Shown: piece after piece, positions 46,964 through 54,301 of the stretch | How positions within the stretch are numbered: position 1 is the first letter of the stretch | Layout: each line of letters begins with the position of its first letter | Translations under genes and position numbers: made by a program | Notes under the pieces: generated by a model | Databases searched by the model: none | What the model was told of the DNA's origin: nothing | What the model saw: only the letters and a program-made list of their open reading frames with translations | Assembly: GCF_018343715.1 (NCBI RefSeq) | Contig: NZ_JAGYPL010000001.1 | Location: forward strand, 1,390,840-1,454,839 | Direction of reading: 5' to 3' | Origin: Bacillus sp. FJAT-49711 | GTDB taxonomy: Bacteria; Bacillota; Bacilli; Bacillales; Bacillaceae_C | Length of the DNA stretch: 64,000 bases

Positions 46964-48448
46964 CTACTTCTTATTCGCTTTCCATTCATCCAGTTGTTTT
47001 TGTTTTTCTGCAATGATTTTATCCGCGCCGGCAGCTTTTAGCTTTCCATGAAACTCTGGTAAGCTTTTATCAGGATCCAATGTTCCCATTTCTAAGGCTT
47101 TTTGATATTGTTCAATAACGTTAGACACAGTAGCAATTTCTGTCTTAACAGGATCTGCATTAAAGGTAAATCCAAAAGCGGGTGATTGCCTAGCTGTATC
47201 ATTAAATGCGCTCATTTGCTCCCAGTAATCTGCTGGCTGACCTTCTTTAATCTTTGTAATAAAGTTATTGGCAAGCTGCCACTGATCTAAAGAATAACCT
47301 GAATTTGGAATTAAATTAACAAAGCCATCTGTAGTTTCTTGATAGTGTTTTCCTTCAATTCCAAGGGTAAGTAAATTCATAATATCTGCATCAGTGTATA
47401 ATAAGTTTAAAAATTCCATTGCTTTTTCAGGATTTTGGCTATTTTTAGCGATTGATAACATAAAACTTGTTATATTCCCTGTTGCTTGAAAATTATCTGT
47501 TGTCCTCACTGCAACCATTTCATAACCAGTGATAATCGATTCTTGCCTTTCAAAACCTGGTTTCGTGTTATTGATATACCCAAATGCTTTACCGTTCTTA
47601 ACTTGAGGCGCTCCTAGTTCTTGAGCGGTAGCTGCATCTTTAGGCGTATAGCCAGCTTGATACCATTCCCTAGCTTTTTTGACAGCACTTTCATAAAGAG
47701 GATGTTCAAACTGATTGATGACCGTCCAATCCCCTTCTTTTGTCAAATCAAGAGCACCTACACTGCTACCGAAGTTATCAAACTTGGTGGCTATAGCTAA
47801 AGAAACAGGTGTTTGAGAACTTCCAGAAGGAATAATGTCAGGTTCATTTTCTTTAATAACTCTAAAGACTTCTCCTAAATCTTCGAACGTCTTTACATTG
47901 GACAAATCAATATTATGTTTATCCACAAGATCTTTTCTCATAATGAATCCAAAGTCAGCGGACCACTCTCTCATTGATGGGATTCCAAATATTTCTCCAT
48001 TAACCCTAGTTGCATCTAATATATGATCTGGAAAAACCTCTAATATTCCTTGACCATAAGATTGTAATAAATCGTCTAAAGGAACTAATTGTCCTTTAAC
48101 TGCTTGAGTATTGTAGTTGAATACGCTTCCAGTGACAATAAGATCTAGCTTTTCACCAGAGGTCAACATTAAATTTGTTTGCTCATTCCATACTCCAAAG
48201 CCTGTCGGTAAAAGTTCTACAGTTGCATTGATTTTTTCTTTAGTAATTTTACTAATTTCTTCCTCTATTAGCTTTAAATCATCTTGTGTTCCAGTATCGA
48301 GGTAAGCCATCGTAATTTTATAGGTTCCATCTCCACCTTTAGAAGAACTACTTTTTGATTTACCACTTCCAGAACAACCTGCAATAATGACAGAAACGAG
48401 TAAAATGGTTGTTAGAAACAAGTAAGAATATTTTGATTTATTAAACAT
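46964..48448 (-). CDS. extracellular solute-binding lipoprotein of a carbohydrate ABC importer (LplA type)
   Basis: A 494-residue lipoprotein: signal peptide with lipobox IIAGC (Cys at about 25) and a serine-rich linker, then a large family-1 type binding domain with DUF3502-like C-terminal part (typical of LplA/YtcQ). It captures an oligosaccharide or glycoside outside the membrane. First gene of the importer operon; GGGGGAG precedes the ATG. The ligand is unknown; the island's glycosidases suggest a plant glycoside or oligosaccharide. Confidence 0.9.
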   Translation of the reverse strand: MFNKSKYSYLFLTTILLVSVIIAGCSGSGKSKSSSSKGGDGTYKITMAYLDTGTQDDLKLIEEEISKITKEKINATVELLPTGFGVWNEQTNLMLTSGEKLDLIVTGSVFNYNTQAVKGQLVPLDDLLQSYGQGILEVFPDHILDATRVNGEIFGIPSMREWSADFGFIMRKDLVDKHNIDLSNVKTFEDLGEVFRVIKENEPDIIPSGSSQTPVSLAIATKFDNFGSSVGALDLTKEGDWTVINQFEHPLYESAVKKAREWYQAGYTPKDAATAQELGAPQVKNGKAFGYINNTKPGFERQESIITGYEMVAVRTTDNFQATGNITSFMLSIAKNSQNPEKAMEFLNLLYTDADIMNLLTLGIEGKHYQETTDGFVNLIPNSGYSLDQWQLANNFITKIKEGQPADYWEQMSAFNDTARQSPAFGFTFNADPVKTEIATVSNVIEQYQKALEMGTLDPDKSLPEFHGKLKAAGADKIIAEKQKQLDEWKANKK

Positions 48449-48561
48449 GATTCTCCCCCTGTTAATTTAATAGATTTGGAATTAAAAAAATCAATTCCCT
48501 TAACCTCTTAATTTATTTATTGATATAACCCCTACATTTCCATTATAAATAAGCATCACCC

Positions 48562-48864
48562 CTTCTATTTTTCAGGTATCAAATAAAGCCGAACTACACT
48601 TTTTTTGTGAGCAGCCAAACTTAAAGAACGTGTTACAACACCGGATAAAGCATTATGTATTACGAAACTATGCGCTCAAAGCGTTGATATTTCCTCAAGA
48701 ATTACGTCACCTTACACATTCCCTGAAAATCATTCTCTTACTTTATGGCAGTTACTTATTTTCTGACATATTCGTAATCTTGCATCATACATGATAGGAG
48801 ATTTGTTTGAGATGTTGCCTTTATCACCTGTTCTAGAATGAGCTGCATTTCTTAGTCTCATCAT
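48562..48864 (-). pseudogene. decayed second copy of the DUF4387 gene
   Basis: The start MMRLRNAAHSRTGDKGNISN matches the intact copy at 42813-43124, then frameshifts and stops follow. Fragments such as DYEYVRK, KVRE(stop)FSG and the CACAAAAAAAGTGTAG end still align base by base along about 300 bp. Its first codons overlap the AtuA stop codon. It is the position where a functional DUF4387 gene would be expected. Confidence 0.85.
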
Positions 48865-50227
48865 TTTTCACCTCAATATATAAGACATTGATATCAATAT
48901 CTGTCTGTGGAATAAGAATTGATCCAATAGCAATCACTTGTCTTACATTTATCCTCACTCCACCTCCCCCAGCAGGGCCATTAGTCATTAATGAATCAAA
49001 CTCATGTCCAATCCGCTGTGCATCAATTTCTGACATTGTACGCCCGGCAATCCTAAGACGAACATCCATTGCTTCATGACAGGTAAACTCACTATTGATT
49101 TTATTTGAAAGGGAATCCCTATATAAGGAATTCACACCAATAAAATCTACCCTTAGTTCCTCAACGGGAATTTCATTCATTGTTAGTCTTTTATCAATGA
49201 TTTGACCTGCTAGTTTCGCCCTTTCGTAAGCTCCAGATCCCCCGTAGCTAATCTCACACTCCACAATAAAACCATCACGATACCCTATACTTGTTTTATA
49301 ATAATCTGTTCTCTTTTTACCAGTGGCTCCTATTACAAGAACCTCGTCTTTCTTTGTCTCCATAACCTGCACTTTAGAAAAATCTGCTATAACATCTGGT
49401 GTTAAATAATTAGCAGGATCATGAATCTCATAACAGATTTGTTCTTTTACTGTAGCTGAACTAACAATACCCCCAGTTTCTTTCAGTTTCGATATCGTTA
49501 TATTGCCATTTTTATCAACTTCCGCTATTGGATACCCTAAGTTCCATATTTCTGGAACATCCTTTAATCCAGGGTCTGCAAAATACCCTCCCGTTACTTG
49601 GCAACCACATTCCAGTAGATGCCCCGCCATAATTCCCTTGCCCAATAGATCATAGTCATCTTTTTTCCAGCCAAACTTAAACATTAGCGGACCCAGAACT
49701 AAAGCAGGGTCAGCAACTCTTCCCGTAACAATAATATCTGCATCGCTTTTCAGCGCTTTGACAATGCCACCTGCGCCTATATATGCATTTGCTGATATAA
49801 TAGAGGATTTTATCGATTTAACGGATTGCCCAGTCTCCATAATAGATTGTTCCAAATATTGGTCAATTAAATGAAAAACATCATCTCCTAAGACCACCGC
49901 AATTTTCACATATGGTATGTTTAATTGAACGGCTATTTCTTTGATCTTCTCTGCGGCTGATTTGGGATTAGCTGCACCCATATTTGTAATAATTTTCACT
50001 TTCTTTTCCAGGCAAATAGGTAAGATTTTAGAAAACCTATATTCTAGCCAATCATTATATCCTTTTTTTGGATCTTTTAATTTTTCTAATTGTGCCAACG
50101 CTATTGTTCTTTCTGCCAAACACTCAAAAATAATATAATCCAAATTTCCGTTTTCAATTATGTCTATTGCTGGTTTAATACGGTCTCCACCATATCCAGC
50201 ACCCGATCCAATCCTTATTTTTTTCAA
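48833..50227 (-). CDS. AtuA family protein (DUF1446)
   Basis: A 464-residue AtuA-type protein (IRIGSGAGYGGDRIKPAIDIIENG ... VTGRVADPALVLGPLMFKFGW ... GGYFADPGLKDVPE). AtuA was named from the acyclic terpene utilisation cluster of Pseudomonas, but its reaction is not established and homologues occur beside CoA-transferases and hydrolases. Starts at TTG after AGGAGG with 8-base spacing. Its 3' end overlaps a decayed DUF4387 gene, so its partner must come from the intact copy 5.7 kb away. Confidence 0.87.
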   Translation of the reverse strand: MKKIRIGSGAGYGGDRIKPAIDIIENGNLDYIIFECLAERTIALAQLEKLKDPKKGYNDWLEYRFSKILPICLEKKVKIITNMGAANPKSAAEKIKEIAVQLNIPYVKIAVVLGDDVFHLIDQYLEQSIMETGQSVKSIKSSIISANAYIGAGGIVKALKSDADIIVTGRVADPALVLGPLMFKFGWKKDDYDLLGKGIMAGHLLECGCQVTGGYFADPGLKDVPEIWNLGYPIAEVDKNGNITISKLKETGGIVSSATVKEQICYEIHDPANYLTPDVIADFSKVQVMETKKDEVLVIGATGKKRTDYYKTSIGYRDGFIVECEISYGGSGAYERAKLAGQIIDKRLTMNEIPVEELRVDFIGVNSLYRDSLSNKINSEFTCHEAMDVRLRIAGRTMSEIDAQRIGHEFDSLMTNGPAGGGGVRINVRQVIAIGSILIPQTDIDINVLYIEVKNDETKKCSSF

Positions 50228-50405
50228 GGATACGCCCTCCTACTAAGCTGACTAATCCATTTTTAAACTTTAATGCAGGCTACTGAACGACCCTATCTTG
50301 TTCCCCTTAATTGAGGCCCATCATTACCGGAACATTCCCATAATATAAATGGGATGTTGATGGTTGGAACCAAATTGTGATTTCTTTTTATTTCTTCTCC
50401 GACTA

Positions 50406-51188
50406 TTAATCCAGCTGCTTTAGTGGAAGCCAACGAACAACATCCTGAATGGTCTTATCCCAGAATGCCCAATCGTGGACTCCAGATTCCTCAGTATAAG
50501 TATAATCAAGATCTGTATTCATAAATGCTTCCTTAAGATCAAGATTATACTTATATAGGTGGTCTTCCTTTCCGCAGCTTTGGTAAAATTTTGGCTTGCT
50601 TTCCGATAATTTATCGCATTGTTCTATAAGATGGCATAAATCGTTTTCAGTTCCTTCCTGTGGTTCTTCTCCAAATACTAGCCTTAAAAAATCTGGTGAA
50701 TTCCATTCTTGCATGATTTTCGATGAGGAAAAATTAGCCGTAGATAGACCTGCTGCAGCTGCAAATTGATTTGGTTTGCTTAAAGCCCACTTGAACGCCC
50801 CATATCCACCCATCGACAATCCAGCTACAAAGTTATCCTCTTTGGCTTCCGACAATGGAAACAAGGATCTAGCAATTTTAGGAAGCTCTTCCATCAAGAA
50901 AGTTCCATACTTACCTCCATAAGCCATATTCGTATAGAAACTAAAATGTGCATCCGGCATAACAACAGCTAACCCGAGGTCAGATACATATCTTTCAATT
51001 GAGGTTCTGCGGTTCCATATGGAATCATCATCCGATCCCCCGTGAAGCAACCAAAGCGTAGGATGACTGTCTCTTTTTGCTACACCATTCATCCCCACTT
51101 GACTATTTGTTTGTTGTGGTAAAATTACAGTCATAGAAGTGCTCATTCCCAATGCATCCGAGAAAAAATTACATTTTATTAAAGCCAT
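50406..51188 (-). CDS. tributyrin-esterase-like serine esterase (esterase D/EstA family)
   Basis: A 260-residue cytoplasmic esterase. The oxyanion region is LWLLHGGSDDDSIW, the nucleophile is in AGLSMGGYGAFKWAL (near residue 124), the acid is near SCGKEDHLYKYN and His in SGVHDWAFWD. It resembles EstA of Lactococcus and other short-chain acyl esterases. It is the first gene of a minus-strand unit leading into the AtuA gene (178-bp gap) and is divergent from a LysR regulator. Confidence 0.88.
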   Translation of the reverse strand: MALIKCNFFSDALGMSTSMTVILPQQTNSQVGMNGVAKRDSHPTLWLLHGGSDDDSIWNRRTSIERYVSDLGLAVVMPDAHFSFYTNMAYGGKYGTFLMEELPKIARSLFPLSEAKEDNFVAGLSMGGYGAFKWALSKPNQFAAAAGLSTANFSSSKIMQEWNSPDFLRLVFGEEPQEGTENDLCHLIEQCDKLSESKPKFYQSCGKEDHLYKYNLDLKEAFMNTDLDYTYTEESGVHDWAFWDKTIQDVVRWLPLKQLD

Positions 51189-51513
51189 TTTTTAAATTTC
51201 CTTTTAATATAAAAGAATTATACTAATTACATTTCTATCAAATCGTTGTTATTTCCATCCCTAAGATAATAGAATTGATAATACTAATTCTCTCTTTGCA
51301 TATGATCCTTTAGTTAACTGACACTAGGATATTATTACCTCCTTTCAAAATGGAAATTTAAATACATTTGTTTTGGTGGTTTTCAATCTTTTCTGAATAA
51401 TGAAGTTTTAACTAAGTATTGTATGAACAACTTAATTTGATTTTATATATAGGTAATAGAAATGTAAAATACAGTATGTTAATATTAATATAGGCACAGC
51501 CTATAGAAAGGGG
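51189..51513. promoter_or_regulatory. divergent control region between the esterase and LysR genes
   Basis: 325 AT-rich bases. The clearest element is TATAGGC-ACA-GCCTATA (51489-51505), a 7-bp arm palindrome of the T-N11-A type bound by LysR proteins, directly upstream of the lysR-type ribosome binding site, where it would permit autoregulation. No strong -35/-10 pair was recognised for the esterase. Confidence 0.5.
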
Positions 51514-52431
51514 ATGATATTTATCAGAATCGAACAGCTAAAATACTTTGTAGAACTAGCTAAATACCAATCATTTTCTCTTGCTGCTAAGAATCTTCAT
51601 ATTTCTCAACCAAGTATTAGCCAAGCCATTTCTAATTTGGAGGATGAATTAAATGTGAAGTTATTTGAACGGTCACGTTCTGGAGTGAAACTAACAAAAA
51701 TAGGTCGGACGCTATTAAAAAAAACACAGAGTACCCTTAATCTAATCCAAGACATCTATGATGAAGCTCAAGCACAAACCGATATATTGAATGGGAGTTT
51801 AAAGATAGCTACCATTCCCAGTATGTCCAACGCATTCCTTAGTGATGTACTGTCAATTTATAAGAAAAAGCATCCATATGTTCGTATTGAGGTAAATGAG
51901 GACGGTTCTAAACAAATTATGCAAGATGTAATTACTAATCGAGTGGATATTGGATTAATCTCCTCTCAGCCTGGTGATCAATTAGATAACAGAGTGGAAT
52001 TTCGTCATTTACTAACTGGCACTTATATGGTTTGCATTGGCAAGAACTCTACTGTCCCCCTTTTTAATCCAATGCCGGTAGAAATAATCGCTCAAGAACC
52101 GATTGTGACATTTATAGAGAATTTTCGACAACATGAATATCTGAAAAAATTGTTAAATACTGACCATTTCAATATAATGTTAACAACTGGCCAAACAGAG
52201 ACAACTAAAAAGTTAATTACCGAGGGAGTCGCTATTGGTTTTTATCCTAATTTCTCCATCATGAATAACGCATATGTTCAGTCTGGCGACATTATTCCTT
52301 TGGAAATACAAAATAATGATTTAATTCTCTTATTTGGATGGATTCGATTAAAAAATCGACATATGTCCAAGGCTTCTAAAGAATTTATTAAAGTTTTGAA
52401 AATGGCTATTCAAAATAAAGGATTTTCCTAA
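51514..52431 (+). CDS. LysR family transcriptional regulator
   Basis: About 305 residues. The N-terminal winged helix-turn-helix (RIEQLKYFVELAKYQSFSLAA ... ISQPSISQAI) spans residues 4-60, followed by the two-lobed effector-binding domain. It is divergent from the esterase-AtuA unit and is the only intact regulator in the island, so it probably controls that unit. The start is uncertain: AAAGGGG touches the ATG (51514), and the best-spaced candidate is a rare ATC at 51523, three codons later. Confidence 0.92.
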   Translation: MIFIRIEQLKYFVELAKYQSFSLAAKNLHISQPSISQAISNLEDELNVKLFERSRSGVKLTKIGRTLLKKTQSTLNLIQDIYDEAQAQTDILNGSLKIATIPSMSNAFLSDVLSIYKKKHPYVRIEVNEDGSKQIMQDVITNRVDIGLISSQPGDQLDNRVEFRHLLTGTYMVCIGKNSTVPLFNPMPVEIIAQEPIVTFIENFRQHEYLKKLLNTDHFNIMLTTGQTETTKKLITEGVAIGFYPNFSIMNNAYVQSGDIIPLEIQNNDLILLFGWIRLKNRHMSKASKEFIKVLKMAIQNKGFS

Positions 52432-52639
52432 AAAAGGATAAAAGATTTAAGTGTGCCTGTCGCCACTCGAGTTTTTTTGCATTGATTTTTTCACATTAAC
52501 CTATAAACTCACCCATGATCGACACGTGCTCGGTTCATGTCGATCTATTCCCTTATATATATCTACAAATTACCGATATATTTCTCCAATAACGTTTGAT
52601 AAAGAGACGGGGGAAATTCTTACTTCAAAAATTACTTGA

Positions 52640-53165
52640 ATCAAAATGGACTTAGAAAGTGATCAACCTATTAAAGGAATGATATTACTTGGCGCCAATT
52701 TGTCATTCCGCCAAATTAATAGTATTGCAGAAAAAAAACGAATCTAGTAGTTACGATACGTGCTTTGAAACAGAAAATATGATTTTATTGTAATGAATAT
52801 GTTCTACACGCTTTCAATGCGACAAATTACCTGTTGGATAGAGGACAAAACTAAAATTGGATATGTTGAGTCAGACATTCGTTTTTACAATTTTGATATA
52901 AGAAGAGTGGATTTAAAATAGCATTAAAGGAACGAGTTATAGTTCTTACTAAGAAGTTTCAATATACATTACCGCCTACACAGGATGTTTCCCAATTGGT
53001 TCGATAATATCTAGGACTCCCAAATCAATCATCTTGAATTGACGACAATTGATGTAAAAAAGGAAAAAATTGCAGAAATGACCGTTGTTAGGAAAATTCA
53101 AAGTATTGAAAGTAAGGAAAACGATTGAATGAAAATGTTTGAGAATACGGAATTAGTGTGAAGAA
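52640..53165 (+). pseudogene. decayed LacI-family regulator
   Basis: Fragments in shifting frames spell the effector domain of a LacI-type repressor in the right order: PIKGMILLGANLSFRQINSIAEK, then NATNYLLDRG, TKIGYVESDIRFYNFDIRR, LKERV, FQYTLPPTQD, and finally TTIDVKKEKIAEMTVV...IQSIESKEN with FENTELV. Stops and frameshifts break it throughout. No helix-turn-helix part was found upstream (52432-52639 shows nothing else). Confidence 0.75.
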
Positions 53166-53193
53166 ATTCATGTATTTACCTATAGAATCAAAA

Positions 53194-53230
53194 AAGTGAT
53201 GATTTCCGTAAGATGGAAATCACCACTTTC
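53194..53230. terminator. bidirectional intrinsic terminator
   Basis: AAGTGATGATTTCC and GGAAATCACCACTT form a 14-bp stem with one mismatch and a 7-base loop. T-runs occur on both outer sides. Confidence 0.8.
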
Positions 53231-53235
53231 TTATT

Positions 53236-53646
53236 TTATCCATAATGAAGTTTTAATTTTGCGTACATATCTTGTAAAGTAAATGCGGAGTCGACAAAAT
53301 GATACCAGCGTACCATTCTCTCTTTTTGGTAATGGACATATCGCATATCGCTAGTTTCCCTTGGGGCAGGCTTCATCACCCAACCATATTGATGCTCATC
53401 AAGTAAAAGGCTTACAATTGGTGAGTTACCTGAGTACCACACTTCTCCTTGGTGCCGATGGGAGATAAGAACTGTCACAAAGTTAAAATCACTCATTTTT
53501 TGAATTAAACAAGCCCCAATTTCTCTGTAAGGTTTTACATTAACTGCGAGTTCAGCAAGACTCACTCGCATTATTTTATAGACATTTTCAGGAATTATCC
53601 ATAAAGAAATATTCGATTTGAATACAATTTGCTGCGTGTATTTCAT
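53236..53646 (-). CDS. hypothetical 136-residue protein
   Basis: A soluble protein without signal or membrane segment, histidine- and tyrosine-rich in its C-terminal half (HRHQGEVWYSG, MRYVHYQKERMVRWYHF). No family is recognised. The ribosome binding site is poor, but the frame is full-length and ends just before a terminator, between two relics. It could be a real gene or part of a degraded one. Confidence 0.5.
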   Translation of the reverse strand: MKYTQQIVFKSNISLWIIPENVYKIMRVSLAELAVNVKPYREIGACLIQKMSDFNFVTVLISHRHQGEVWYSGNSPIVSLLLDEHQYGWVMKPAPRETSDMRYVHYQKERMVRWYHFVDSAFTLQDMYAKLKLHYG

Positions 53647-53692
53647 TCATTAAGTTAAATTAAAATCTAACATCTGCCCAAACGCCCCCACC

Positions 53693-53988
53693 GGAGTTAG
53701 ACCACCAATATAGCGAACGAGCCCATCTCCAATACAGCCGAATGCATAATGATTAAAAGAAAATGATCCCACAGTACCATCTGGTTTAACCGCTTCCCAT
53801 GATTCCTAAATCGTTGTGGCACCATGTTGTACTTCATATAGCCAAGATGGACATTCAGTTTGCAGGAGAAGCTTACAGACAATATGTTCATATCCATTTT
53901 CACAAAGAACATCCATTATATATGGGACGGATAAAACTCCAGTATCTATTCGATCATTATTCAGCTTAATTAATTCTACCAATCTGTC
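53693..53988 (-). pseudogene. relic of a second GH78 alpha-L-rhamnosidase gene
   Basis: The minus strand spells GATTI(stop)ESWEAVKPDG, SFSFNHYAFGCIGDGLVRYIGG and PYIMDVLCENGYEHIVCKLLLQTECPSWLYEVQHG in the order of the catalytic domain end of GH78. It aligns with 54640-54930 of the neighbouring intact gene but is clearly diverged and interrupted. Only about 100 codons remain. Confidence 0.8.
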
Positions 53989-54301
53989 TTAGACCTGTAT
54001 AAGATTAATACCTCCCTAGTTAAAACATAATTTCATATAGTAATATTCAAAAAAATCTATGCCCTTCTGACAATTCTTAACGGTACCTGATGGGAACGGA
54101 TGGCAACGAAAATCTATGTTAATAAGATTAAAAAAGTTTCCGGAACCACGTATCTAGATTACGGTTTTCTTTTTATAAAAAAGTAATCACACCTAAAATA
54201 ATTGGTAGGTTACTTTAAAACATATTGAAACTCTCTTTCGCATCGTAATTATGACAAATTAACAAGTTACGATGTGCATTACAATTTGGGATCTTCAATA
54301 G
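53989..54301. other. gene-free 313-bp stretch
   Basis: AT-rich. A short plus-strand frame near 54100-54180 (MATKIYVNKIKKVSGTTYLD) looks vaguely coding but stops within about 30 codons and is not recognised. No terminator, promoter or repeat stands out. Confidence 0.3.

Noticed and set aside
53697-53912. 71-codon minus-strand frame
   Set aside because: It is the wrong frame over the rhamnosidase relic; the meaningful similarity is in another, interrupted frame.
54100-54190. Transposase-like start (MATKIYVNKIKK...)
   Set aside because: The frame stops within about 30 codons, there are no inverted terminal repeats, and no family match could be made.
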